Shown one piece after another: positions 1 through 8,240 of a stretch of DNA of 33,279 bases. The position numbers and the translations under genes are program-made. The DNA is from Nemertoderma westbladi (taxonomy: Eukaryota; Xenacoelomorpha; Nemertodermatida; Nemertodermatidae): assembly GCA_032718475.1 (NCBI GenBank), contig JAUCBJ010001557.1, positions 1 through 33,279 on the forward strand. Reading direction: 5' to 3'. The notes beneath the pieces are model-generated. The model searched no databases, had not been told where the DNA came from, and saw only the letters and a list, made by a program, of their open reading frames with translations. How positions within the stretch are numbered: the stretch's first letter is position 1; the number at the start of each line of letters is the position of its first letter.

Positions 1-250
1 ATGCCTCACTCAGTGCCTCACTGAGGCAGTGAGGGATAGACTCTGCCTCACTGAGGCATAGACTAGACCTCACTGAGGCATAGACTATGCCTCACTGAGG
101 CACTGAGGCATAGACTATGACTCACTGAGGCATAGACTATGCCTCACTGAGGCACTGAGGCATAGACTATGACTCATTGAGGCATAGACTATGCCTCACT
201 AAGGCACTGAGGCATAGACTATGCCTCAGTGAGGCATAGTCTATGCCTCA
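1..250. repeat. Left array of 22-bp double-palindrome satellite
   Basis: Tandem repeat with a unit of about 22 bp made of two odd-centred palindromes in series: atagactat (arms ATAG/CTAT around a central a) and gcctcactgaggc (arms GCCTCA/TGAGGC around a central c). Because the arms are self-complementary, orientation is visible only from the centre bases; here they are mostly a and c. Near 219-243 the centres switch to g and t, so a few units are flipped. The array runs off the left edge of the window, so its true length is unknown. It is the mirror of the array at 2338-3015. Confidence 0.95.
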
Positions 251-417
251 CTTCAATATACGAGCACAAAAAAGTTTACAAGCACAGGTTCAAATCCAAC
301 TAAAGCTCTATATATTTTGCATTGAAGTGGAATACGTTAGATGCTGGGGGGAATCTGGTTTGCGAGGGATATTTGAATGGTGAGTATAACTATCCTTGAG
401 AGTTAGTGTGACGTTAT

Positions 418-477
418 CTCACCATGGATGGGCGGGCACTTTACCCCTGTACTCGCATCTGCTCTCTCATTGGCTGT
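418..477 (+). repeat. Left inner inverted-repeat arm
   Basis: About 57-60 bp beginning at the ctcaccatggatggg segment that match, in reverse complement, 2284-2342 with a few substitutions and a small indel. Together with the outer satellite arrays this makes the 1-3015 region a large inverted-repeat-bounded unit. The arm contains a GC box-like ggcggg and the first inverted CCAAT box of the downstream promoter. Confidence 0.85.
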
Positions 478-566
478 TTAACTTTCCTCCCTCGAGTCCT
501 GATTGGCTGCCTAACTCACCCTCGCACTCTGATTGGATAATCCATTCTAGCCTCCCTCTATAATAA
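469..566 (+). promoter_or_regulatory. Promoter with three inverted CCAAT boxes and a TATA box
   Basis: Three ATTGG motifs (reverse CCAAT) lie at 469-473, 502-506 and 532-536, spaced 33 and 30 bp, each in a TCATTGGCTG or TGATTGG context. A TATA-like tataataa follows at 559-566. The first ATG of the zinc-finger ORF is at 707, about 140 nt downstream. This arrangement is typical of an NF-Y-driven, cell-cycle or housekeeping type Pol II promoter; the assignment is inferred from motif spacing only. Confidence 0.6.
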
Positions 567-706
567 CCCCCGTTCAACGCATTCCCAGTCATTCTCTAAG
601 TTTTATATTAAAAAGTTTTATTTATTTTCATAAAAGTTTAATTTATTTAAAATTTTGTAAAATCATTTAGCTAAAATTCAATATTTTCAATTGACATTGC
701 TATATA

Positions 707-1759
707 ATGCATAGACATGAAACTTGTTTGGTCTGTAATAAAGAAATGAGACAAGACAATTTATCTCGTCATATGGAAACACATGGAAAGGAAAAACTAA
801 TGGCTCCATTACCAAAAAAATTTAAAAAATCCGAAGATATTTTTAGTGAAGATGAAAAGAAAAAGAGAGATGAGCGTGATATATTAAATATAAAACAGAC
901 AATGGAAAGTAAATTTCATAAAGTTATGAATATTTTGAAAGGGATACAAAAACAGTTACCCCTAGAAAATGAGGAAAATTTGAGTGAGAAAGATGGAGAA
1001 GAAGAGGATGATGAGATGGAGAATGAAAATAGTGAGGGTCAGGATGAAGTTGAAGAGAGTGAGGTTGAGAACGAAGAAAGTGAAGATCAGGATGATGATG
1101 AAGAAAGTGAAGGTCAAGAAGAGGGTGAAGATAGCGAAGGTCAGGAAGAGAATGAAGAAAGTGAAGAACAGGAAGAGGATGAAGAAAGTGAAGAACAGGA
1201 AGACGATGAAGAAAGTGAAGGCGGGGAAGAGGATGAAGAAAGTGAAGGTCAGAAAGAGGGTGAAGAAAGTGAAGATCAGGAAAGTGGAGAAGAGGATGAA
1301 AATGATGATAATGAGGAAATAAAGAGGCAATTACTTGGAAATAAGAATCAATTGCGGAAAATTATTAAACATTTGAAGGAAAATGAAGAAAATAAAGAGG
1401 CGACATTGACCCAAGTTCTAGGAAGTAAAATTAAATTACAGAAATTTATTAAACATTTAGAAGAGAATGATGAAAATAAAGAAGAGATATTGAGACAAAT
1501 ATTAGGAAACAAAAATCAAATGCGGAAATTTATTAAACAAATGGAAGAAAATGAGGAAAATAGAGAAGAGATATTAAGACAGGTTCTGGGAAATAAAAGT
1601 AAATTACTGAAAATTAATGAACAATTGAATAAAATTAAGAAACAGTTGGGTAACGAGGAAGATGAAAGTAAAGTAAATCAACCAGCTTTTACTAATTTTC
1701 GAAGACCTATGATAAAAAACTCTCGTTCAGTAAATGCCCGCGCAGGACGACGCTATTGA
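707..1759 (+). CDS. Zinc-finger, acidic-repeat, coiled-coil protein of the inverted-repeat element
   Basis: A 350-residue intact ORF that I do not recognise as a named family. Residues 7-26 form one C2H2-type finger (CLVC, then 11 residues, then HMETH). Residues about 30-60 are basic (PKKFKKSED, DEKKKRDER). Residues about 94-205 are strongly acidic, with a repeated unit of about 9 residues of the type EEDEESEGQ. From about residue 207 there are four copies of a 28-residue unit (for example EEILRQILGNKNQMRKFIKQ and relatives); 28 is four heptads, so a long coiled coil is expected. The C-terminus is basic (FRRPMIKNSRS, ending AGRRY). It is the only sizeable ORF between the inverted arrays and has a good promoter, so it is probably the element's own gene. 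A DNA-binding or structural role is inferred; no transposase or replicase motif is visible. Confidence 0.75.
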   Translation: MHRHETCLVCNKEMRQDNLSRHMETHGKEKLMAPLPKKFKKSEDIFSEDEKKKRDERDILNIKQTMESKFHKVMNILKGIQKQLPLENEENLSEKDGEEEDDEMENENSEGQDEVEESEVENEESEDQDDDEESEGQEEGEDSEGQEENEESEEQEEDEESEEQEDDEESEGGEEDEESEGQKEGEESEDQESGEEDENDDNEEIKRQLLGNKNQLRKIIKHLKENEENKEATLTQVLGSKIKLQKFIKHLEENDENKEEILRQILGNKNQMRKFIKQMEENEENREEILRQVLGNKSKLLKINEQLNKIKKQLGNEEDESKVNQPAFTNFRRPMIKNSRSVNARAGRRY

Positions 1760-1789
1760 CATTTGTTTGTTTGAGTTCCTTTCATAATA

Positions 1790-1891
1790 GTGTTAGGGCT
1801 ATTTATCCAAAACAATTATATTAGTATTAGGACTATTTATCCATAACAATTATAATAGTATTAGGACTATTTATCCATAATAATTATATTA
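1790..1891 (+). repeat. Three tandem 34-bp AT-rich repeats downstream of the ORF
   Basis: Three consecutive 34-bp copies (1790-1823, 1824-1857, 1858-1891) with the core ttaggactatttatccataa, followed by more degenerate copies to about 1950. They lie in the 3' flank of the zinc-finger ORF. AATAAA-like sites are absent from the repeats themselves. Confidence 0.85.
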
Positions 1892-2194
1892 GTATTATAA
1901 ATGTATTTACCCCACAATATTTATTACTATTAGGTCTATTTATTCAAGAAATTATATGTTTTTATAATATACTTTGGAAAATTAGTCGACTAAGTCATAA
2001 TTTTCAAAACTTTAAATACGGGTTGAGTTATTATATAAAGTTAAGAAGAATGAACCAATAGAGGGAGCCTGAAGTCTAATCTCTTGGTCTTTACTCACAT
2101 TAACTCCCAAGGTTGCATACTATAACTATAGCCGGCGGGAGAGTCAAAGCTAGAGTGTATACTAGAGTTAACCAAGAGCTAGGAAAAAGAAAAA

Positions 2195-2275
2195 TGCTCT
2201 TCTAGGGTTCGAACTCACGACCTTCTAATTATAAAACTAAGCAAATGACCAGCTTGAAGGTCTTAGACCCTTAAT
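2195..2275 (-). repeat. tRNA-derived (SINE-like) sequence, minus strand
   Basis: On the minus strand a good B box, GAGTTCGAACCC (plus positions 2205-2216), is preceded by a weak A-box region (agctggtcatttgcttag) and followed by T-rich stretches (tttttcttttt, near 2184-2196) that could terminate Pol III. The acceptor ends do not pair, so this is not a working tRNA. It is either a SINE head or a Pol III unit inside the inverted-repeat element. Confidence 0.4.
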
Positions 2276-2283
2276 CTGAGGCA

Positions 2284-2342
2284 TCGAGCAGCCAATGAGA
2301 CAGCAGATGCGAGTACAGTGGTAAAGCCCATCCATGGTGAGG
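2284..2342 (-). repeat. Right inner inverted-repeat arm
   Basis: Reverse complement partner of 418-477, again joining directly to the satellite array through gaggcatagtctatg. It includes the agcaGCCAATgaga CCAAT box and the ctgtactcgcatctgct-type core seen on the left. Confidence 0.85.
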
Positions 2343-3015
2343 CATAGTCTATGCCTCAGTGAGGCATAGTCTATGCCTCAGTGAGGCATAGTCTATGCCT
2401 CAGTGAGGCATATTCTATGCCTCAGTGAGGCATATTCTATGCCTCAGTGAGGCATATTCTATGCCTCAGTGAGTCATAGTCTATGCCTCAGTGCCTCAGT
2501 GAGGCATAGTCTATGCCTCAGTGAGGCATAGTCTATGCCCCAGTGAGGCATAGTCTATGCCTCAATGAGTCATAGTCTATGCCTCAGTGCCCCAGTGAGG
2601 CACTGAGTGAGGCATAGTCTATGCCTCAGTGAGGCATAGTCTATGCCTCAATGCCTCAGTGAGGCCTAGTCTATGCCTCAGTGAGGCATAGTCTATGCCT
2701 CAGTGAGGCATAGTCTATGCCTCAGTGAGTCATAGTCTATGCCTCAGTGAGGCAGTGAGGCATAGTCTATGCCTCAGTGAGTCATAGTCTATGCCTCAGT
2801 GAGTCATAGTCTATGCCTCAGTGCCTCAGTGAGACCTAGTCTATGCCTCAGTGAGGCCTAGTCTATGCCTCAGTGAGGCATAGTCTATGCCTCAGTGAGG
2901 CATAGTCTATGCCTCAGTGCCTCAGTGAGGCATAGTCTATGCCTCAGTGCCTCAATGAGGCATAGTCTATGCCTCAGTGAGTCATAGTCTATGCCTCGGT
3001 GAGGCATAGTCTGTG
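2338..3015. repeat. Right array of 22-bp double-palindrome satellite
   Basis: About 30 copies of the same 22-bp unit as at 1-250 but with centre bases t and g (atagtctat, gcctcagtgaggc), that is the opposite orientation. Occasional units are shortened to a directly repeated gcctcagt or lack the ATAG/CTAT palindrome, and single substitutions (gtgagtcat, gaggcctag) recur in several units, which shows local unit duplication. Confidence 0.95.
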
Positions 3016-3077
3016 TCAAGTCTTAAATGAGAGTCTTACAAATTCGAACGTCAACGAACAAACTCGAAGGTTACTGT

Positions 3078-3285
3078 TCCACCTTGGTGTAGTGGTTGCG
3101 TAGAATTCACATCTCTCGTATGTCATGGGTTCGACCCCTGCGTGAACCAGGGCAGTTTTCGTTCGGTCAGCAATAGGTCTAACGTTGCAAAATGCAGTAT
3201 TATTGCCTAGTAACCAATTCATGGCTACCGTATGGTTTTCACTTTGAGACATTAAGCCCTCTAGCGGCAGACTGGGGAACTTCAT
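3078..3285 (+). repeat. tRNA-derived SINE with conserved 3' core
   Basis: The head has an A box (TGGTGTAGTGG, 3085-3095) and a B box (GGTTCGACCCC, 3128-3138) at normal tRNA spacing. A tRNA-unrelated body follows (3150-3250). It ends with a segment agccctctagcggcagactg and ggggaact (3255-3281) that recurs at least five more times in the window. There is no clear poly-A tail. The minus-strand 89-residue frame over this region is a shadow. Confidence 0.8.
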
Positions 3286-3917
3286 ACTACTCTGTGACTC
3301 TGCAAAAGATATAGCCTATGCCATAGTAGATGCCGATTGGGGGGGTCAAATTAAGTAATAATATATCTAAATAAGCCTCAAACATCTAGCCTCATGGCTC
3401 GCCCCTTAGAACTCTTAAGCAATATAACTTCATAGTTTTTAAGGAAAACTGGTAAATGAGATGTGTTAATTACGCATACCTCGCAGTCTTAAGTAATTAA
3501 TTATACAGTGGGTTAGATCGTTTTGAGAATAGGACCATTGGAAAGAGCGCCCTCGATAACCTCAGTACAAAGTAAATTAATATGGATTAACCGGATATAG
3601 CTTGATATTATAAAACATAAATTACAATAGAACAATTAGGGTTGTAAATAAAAACAAATTAAATTGAAGATAAACTGTATATATAAACTTATGTATTAAA
3701 AGAGGGCCCTATTTAATTATACAGTATACTGAAAATGGTTAGTGATACCATAATTAGATTATCGATAGGGATGCGGCTTCCTTAAATGAGGCAATCCTGA
3801 CGCAGCACAAAGAATTTTAAAAGGGGCCCCGATAAATTGCTCATTCATGCGTAACTGGTAACCTAGGCGATAGCTTGTCTTAAGTTTAGGCCCTTTGCTA
3901 ACATTAACTCCAAAATA
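3286..3917. other. AT-rich non-coding stretch
   Basis: No supported gene. The minus strand has an open frame of 79 codons (3998-3759) whose translation resembles no family I know; its length is compatible with chance. The block from 3345 is rich in short ORF-free AT segments and grades into the duplicated unit at 3918. Confidence 0.5.
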
Positions 3918-4160
3918 GTTACCAGTAGGGGAGCTGTATACCCTATGGCTAAATAAGGCTGCAAGTCTATGGTTAGATGCTTCCAATAATGATCTCATTT
4001 AGTAGCGGTAAGTAATATAAAAACTAATTAATCTAAAAATAGAAATCAATATATAAAATAAAAGTAATACAATTAATTAATTTAAAATAAAGTGCAAATG
4101 AATAAATAAAGTAAAATAGAATACAAATAATTAATTAAAATTAGGTAGAAATAAATAGTT
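3918..4160 (+). repeat. Copy 1 of a ~240-bp direct duplication
   Basis: Starts with tagttaccagtaggggagct and continues to an AT-rich tail of the type taatataaaaactaattaat and aataaataaagtaaaata. The same order is found at 4392-4635. Copy 1 has an extra ~60 bp (ctatggctaaataaggctgc and following) absent from copy 2. Confidence 0.8.
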
Positions 4161-4207
4161 AAATTGAAAATAACAAAGTTAGAGAAGATGTTAATTTTCA
4201 GATAATA

Positions 4208-4234
4208 CGCCCTCTAGCGGCAGACTATGGAACT
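4208..4234 (+). repeat. Stand-alone copy of the SINE 3' core (CCCTCTAGCGGCAGACT)
   Basis: Matches the SINE tail at 3255-3281 with tat in place of ggg (cgccctctagcggcagacta then tggaact). No A or B box lies upstream, so this is a truncated or recombined copy. Confidence 0.75.
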
Positions 4235-4351
4235 GCAGGCGGTTGGATATATGTACGAGTAATTAGTAATCAGAGCTGTCACGGGGTGGGGGCAGGGGCG
4301 CTTGGATACAACTATCATTAATATGCTGTTGCTTGGTTAAAGCTAATTGAG

Positions 4352-4371
4352 GGGTCAAAGGTCAAAGGTCA
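4352..4371 (+). promoter_or_regulatory. Three tandem nuclear-receptor half-sites (DR1 spacing)
   Basis: GGGTCA at 4352-4357, AGGTCA at 4359-4364 and AGGTCA at 4366-4371, each separated by a single a. Two overlapping DR1 elements result, the arrangement bound by RXR- and HNF4-type receptors. There is no neighbouring promoter, so function is unproven. Confidence 0.45.
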
Positions 4372-4391
4372 ACGAAAAAGCTGTCTGGAGT

Positions 4392-4635
4392 AATTAGTTA
4401 CCAGTAAGGGAGCTGTATACCCATAAAGTACAAATGAATAATTAATTTAGAATTAAATACGATATGTCATAGTGATCTCATTGGTAATATAAAAACTACT
4501 TAATCTAAAAATAGAAATCAATGTATAAAGTAAAAGTAATACAATTAATTAATTTAAAATAAAGTACAAATGAATAAATAAAGTAAAATAAAGTACAAAT
4601 AATTAATTAAAATTAAATATAAATAAATAAGTATT
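4392..4635 (+). repeat. Copy 2 of the ~240-bp direct duplication
   Basis: Begins tagttaccagtaagggagct and carries the same AT-rich tail as 3918-4160 (aatctaaaaatagaaatcaa, then aataaataaagtaaaata). The two copies lie about 474 bp apart. Confidence 0.8.
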
Positions 4636-4653
4636 AATGAATAAAAGAGCTGC

Positions 4654-4975
4654 GGTGTCACCTATGACACCCTCTTGAGCCGGCTCTGCGACAGTTGGAC
4701 AACACTGATTGACCCATTGTGTGTCAGGGCGCTAATCAGTCTGATTAATTAGGATAATCAATTAAACCCTAATTAGGAGTCATATGACACCTGTTAGGGT
4801 TTAATTGTACTAATTAATTGATGACACCTGTCAATTAGGGTCTAATTAGCCTAATTGGGAGGTGTCACCCAGACAGTCTGGCGCCAATGACACCCAATGA
4901 CACCCATAGGGTGATAATTGGGTGTCATATGACACCCAATGGGTGTCAGTGGGGTCCAACTGTCGCAGAGCCGGC
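4654..4975. mobile_element. Small fold-back element with 22-bp terminal inverted repeats and clustered TGACACC sites
   Basis: A perfect 22-bp inverted repeat pairs 4679-4700 with 4954-4975; its outer ten bases gagccggctc (left copy) are themselves palindromic. Inside and just outside are ten exact copies of TGACACC or its complement GGTGTCA (starts 4654, 4665, 4785, 4822, 4861, 4888, 4898, 4921, 4930, 4942), including the perfect palindrome ggtgtcatatgacacc at 4921-4936. There is no ORF. Most likely a MITE; an obvious target duplication is not seen. Confidence 0.75.
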
Positions 4976-5130
4976 CAAGACCCTACTACTCATATTATTG
5001 TTTCCTGGGTAATAAATATGTAGTTATGTATTTTTACACGCATTGAATCTCAAATAACTCCAGAGACACAAGGAGCCACTTAAACAAACAAAACGCAAAT
5101 ATTCCCGATATCTAGAAAGGCAATTCTTCA

Positions 5131-5330
5131 GGACGAGCGCAACGAGGATAATGAAAGGTACGAGTATTGTGTTGACTATACTCCTACTGTAGCACCCTGG
5201 TTTAGCATATTGGACAACATGTCATTTTGATCAGTACCGGTGGTGGAATGTATTATGCTAGTTATTTCGATGACCAGATGTACAGGACGAGTGCAACGAG
5301 GATTGTATTGACGACGAGTTTGTGTTGACT
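5131..5330 (+). repeat. Two direct copies of an ~50-bp motif spaced 152 bp
   Basis: aggacgagcgcaacgaggat at 5131-5150 recurs as aggacgagtgcaacgaggat at 5283-5302. Each is followed at a similar distance by a tgtgttgactata segment, so a larger unit was duplicated and has diverged. There is no coding potential. The sequence directly precedes the truncated LINE tail. Confidence 0.7.
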
Positions 5331-5340
5331 ATATGTTTGG

Positions 5341-5615
5341 AACCGCCTCCCCTTTGGAGGACATTGCTTTCACCGTGATGACCGGCAGTGCATAATCTTG
5401 TGCTTTAGAGGCCTCATGGAGCGAATAAGCATAGTGCACAGCCCATGACTTTCTTGAGACGTATCTTAAAGGAGACAGGCCGGCCTTGAAGATGCGAATG
5501 ATCTATATGATAATATGTGATAGGGAGTTTTGGCGGCACAATTTTGTCGACAAGCCGGTACAGCATTCTTAATATATATGTAATATATATATATAATGCA
5601 GCATGTCGATCGTAG
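5341..5615 (+). mobile_element. 5'-truncated LINE copy (3' end only)
   Basis: Aligns along its whole length with 9842-10109 of the nearly intact LINE: it covers the last ~75 codons, the stop region (cagcattcttaa) and the 3' tail atgcagcatg followed by tagtagtag. Substitutions are frequent and frame is lost, so it is older than the full-length copy. Severe 5' truncation is normal for target-primed reverse transcription. Confidence 0.9.
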
Positions 5616-6081
5616 TAGTAGTTGACTAATTCGTGTTTTTAAACGTTAATAACTCAGCTAATCCTCGATAAAATCTAACCAAATTTGATAAACATGTTGT
5701 TTGGCAAAAGTTTAGTAATTTTCCAAATATAATTTCCGTGTGGCCTTCGAGAAGCTATAAGCAGCAATTTCCTGACTGCCATTTAATGTAAATTATTTCA
5801 TGTATATTAGTCCATTATAGTTTTTTATTATTTCAAGTGGTTTGATTTACGAAATGTGTTATTAAAATGTCCCGTCTCTCCACCTTATACTTCCAGTTTC
5901 TTCATTCTATATGGCGTTTTTGCTATTGCGTAGCTGGAACCAGTCCAACCAGTCCTACTGTACGTACAGTACATCACCACTACTCGAGCAAATGGTAATT
6001 ACATCTATAGGACAGTTAGCAGTGTAATTAGCCAGACTAATAAGACAGCTTGCTTATTATTGTTTATCTCGCAAAATGTTT
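5616..6081. other. Intergenic stretch without recognised features
   Basis: No open frame, RNA or repeat family could be supported here. Moderately AT-rich unique-looking sequence lies between the truncated LINE and the solo LTR. Confidence 0.5.
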
Positions 6082-6174
6082 GGCTGTGTAAGCGGATTCA
6101 ATTCCATGCACTACCCACCGAAAATGGGACTAGTGGAATTTTACCAATATAGTTGGCGATGTGAGATTCCCTCC

Positions 6175-6214
6175 CTCTGTGGCCTATGGCGTGTGTCGCC
6201 CGTAGGCCACAGAG
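6175..6214 (+). other. Hairpin in solo LTR A
   Basis: ctctgtggccta (6175-6186) pairs perfectly with taggccacagag (6203-6214) around a 16-nt loop. It lies 88 nt into the LTR, at the position where the other LTR families also have a hairpin of unrelated sequence. Confidence 0.85.
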
Positions 6215-6330
6215 AGAGGTGAGACATCAGATAGAGAAACAAGCTAGTAAGGCTAGCACCAAGGGATAACGGTAACAGGGAGTAGTGGTGAGGTGACAAT
6301 TAATCAGGTTAAGCCAATAGTGGGCAGGAA

Positions 6331-6345
6331 AGTACATTGGGGAGC
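6331..6345 (+). repeat. Left target-site duplication of the LINE
   Basis: agtacattggggagc, identical to 10110-10124. The next base differs on each side, so the duplication is 15 bp. Confidence 0.9.
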
Positions 6346-6776
6346 CATATCATATCTAGTGTCAGGTCAGGTATTCTAGGTCATTGATCAAGAAAACTTG
6401 CCACCTCCATGCAGCATAAAGGAGGTGCCACCTGTAGCTGCATAGACCCTCTTACTAGGGCAAATCTGGTCCTGTAACTAGGACCCCCTTCGTTCTGGGA
6501 TAAGGACGCCCTTGGTCCTGGATTAAGGACCCATATACTTGGCTGCAGGGGTATATGGCCTGACCAGGCAGATGGTGATCTACCAATGGCTGGTCAGGAG
6601 TAGAGTGTTCTCATGTCCACTCTGAGAGCACTTCACTGCGACCTGCACCTGGCAGCAAGGGTACAGGGCATGACCCAGCAGATGAGCTGCAACAGCCAAT
6701 GGTGGGTCATGTGCGCCAGAGTAGATATGGGTGATGGGCCTCATATCTGACTCCATTGCGACACCCACCCTGTGGA

Positions 6777-8240
6777 ATGGCAAACCAGGGTGTGGTATTT
6801 GCCCCGAGAGCTGACTCGGCAAAAAAGCACCCCCCAACCCCCACTATGGATTACATTAGCAATGCGGAGGTCCGGCCACTAGAGGCCAGTGGAATTACCG
6901 GACACAATCGGCCTCACAGGCGTCAGTTAACTCCTGACCGGCTGCCTGTCTCACCCCCTACTGGAGAGAGAGCAGCCAACAATTCTTTGAGTCCCTTTCC
7001 TGATGACCTTTCTGGCCCAAACCCTGGGTCACCAGGAAGGCCAGATTGTGATGGGGAGAGGGATTCTGGAGTTGGAGGCTACTCTCATGTTCCACCCCGA
7101 CCAACAAAGCCATTGGTGAATCTGAGGCAAGTCACAAGACTAGCCTCAGTAAACACCCTAACACTCGGGTCCCCAATGCGACAAGGTGAGCTGACTGCCT
7201 TGGCAGATAAGCTTTCTCTTAGCGCAGTGGGTGTTCAAGAGCACCGAATGCAGACTGGACAGACTGATGAGGTTCTGATTAAGGACATGGGGGGTGGTTG
7301 GCGACTCGCCCTCGCGTCAGCAGATGATAGTGGCAATGGTGGAATTGGTCTATTGATGAATCCAACTGCACATGCAGCATTGGACAAAATAGACCAAATC
7401 TCTAACCGCATCATCCGTTGCCACTTCTCATGTTCTGGAAGACTGGCTAAGAAGTTTCCTAAGGTGGTTCTGATTGTGTGCTACTCTCCAACTAGTGTTG
7501 CCCCTGTAGAGGAGGTGGAAAATTTCTACCACAATCTACAAGCAGCTACTGATGGAGTGGATCAGCATGCATTCTTAACATTCCTGGGAGACTTCAATGC
7601 AAGTCTGCATCAATCACCTACATCGCCCTGGGTCTATAGCAATAGTGTTAACCGAAATTCTGTCCATCTTCAGGATTTTATCTCTGGAAATGGATTGTTT
7701 TCGGCTGGAACCCAGTTCAAGAAGCGAACTGGAAAGCTATGGACTCATAGTGGACCCAGTGGTCACAAGTCCCAGATAGACCATATTCTGTTTCGTAGGA
7801 AATACAGGAGCTCTATACAAGACTGTAATGCATTTACACTTCGACCCTTCTCCAGTGATCACCGCCTTATTGTGGCCAAGGTAAGACTTAGTCTGCGTGC
7901 TAGCAGAACAACGAAATCTGCCTTGCCGCGGCATGACTGGTCCTCTCTGTTGCAACAGCCAAGTGTGAGATCCAGCTTCACACTACAGCTGAGCAACAGG
8001 TATGAGGCTCTTGCCTCTGAGGCGGCAGATCACTGTGAGGGCTATACTGCCTTTACAGAAGCAGTTAAGTTAGCAGCTGCAGAAACAGTTCCTGTATACC
8101 CTCGAGACAGGAAAAGGGGCCCTGGACTGACAACAAAATTCAGAAGTGCCGAAATGACCTTCATAAGGCGCAGAAAGAGTCCCGACTCAAACAGACTACA
8201 GCGGCCAATAATGCAGTTAAGGCTGCATATAGGTCCCTGA
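6777..8240 (+). CDS. LINE ORF, 5' part: AP-type endonuclease
   Basis: The open frame starts at the ATG 6777 (an earlier in-frame TTG at 6756 is a less likely start). Residues 1-100 are Pro/Ser-rich and unclassified. The endonuclease/exonuclease/phosphatase domain follows: an N-terminal VNTLTLG strand (Asn conserved), GVQEHRM with the metal-binding Glu, LGDFNAS with the catalytic Asp/Asn pair, and SSDHRLIVAKVRL with the Asp-His pair. All key residues are present. The frame is lost by a one-base indel near the AAAAGGGG run at 8112-8119; translation after that in this frame is nonsense, and the true continuation is the frame beginning near 8123. The endonuclease nicks target DNA for target-primed reverse transcription. 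Confidence 0.9.
   Translation: MANQGVVFAPRADSAKKHPPTPTMDYISNAEVRPLEASGITGHNRPHRRQLTPDRLPVSPPTGERAANNSLSPFPDDLSGPNPGSPGRPDCDGERDSGVGGYSHVPPRPTKPLVNLRQVTRLASVNTLTLGSPMRQGELTALADKLSLSAVGVQEHRMQTGQTDEVLIKDMGGGWRLALASADDSGNGGIGLLMNPTAHAALDKIDQISNRIIRCHFSCSGRLAKKFPKVVLIVCYSPTSVAPVEEVENFYHNLQAATDGVDQHAFLTFLGDFNASLHQSPTSPWVYSNSVNRNSVHLQDFISGNGLFSAGTQFKKRTGKLWTHSGPSGHKSQIDHILFRRKYRSSIQDCNAFTLRPFSSDHRLIVAKVRLSLRASRTTKSALPRHDWSSLLQQPSVRSSFTLQLSNRYEALASEAADHCEGYTAFTEAVKLAAAETVPVYPRDRKRGPGLTTKFRSAEMTFIRRRKSPDSNRLQRPIMQLRLHIGP

Noticed and set aside
962-1330. Phe/Ile-rich minus-strand frame and Lys/Met-rich +2 frame over the zinc-finger ORF
   Set aside because: Both are shadows of the repetitive GAA/GAG-rich acidic coding region.
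1-3015. CRISPR array
   Set aside because: The repeats are contiguous palindromes without unique spacers and lie in a eukaryotic context.
3759-3998. 79-codon minus-strand open frame in AT-rich DNA
   Set aside because: No recognisable family, no promoter, partly overlapping a non-coding direct duplication; I considered a mitochondrial or ribosomal RNA insertion but found no conserved rRNA segment.
6174-6215. Rho-independent terminator or riboswitch
   Set aside because: The hairpin is part of a eukaryotic LTR and has counterparts in related LTRs; bacterial regulation does not apply.
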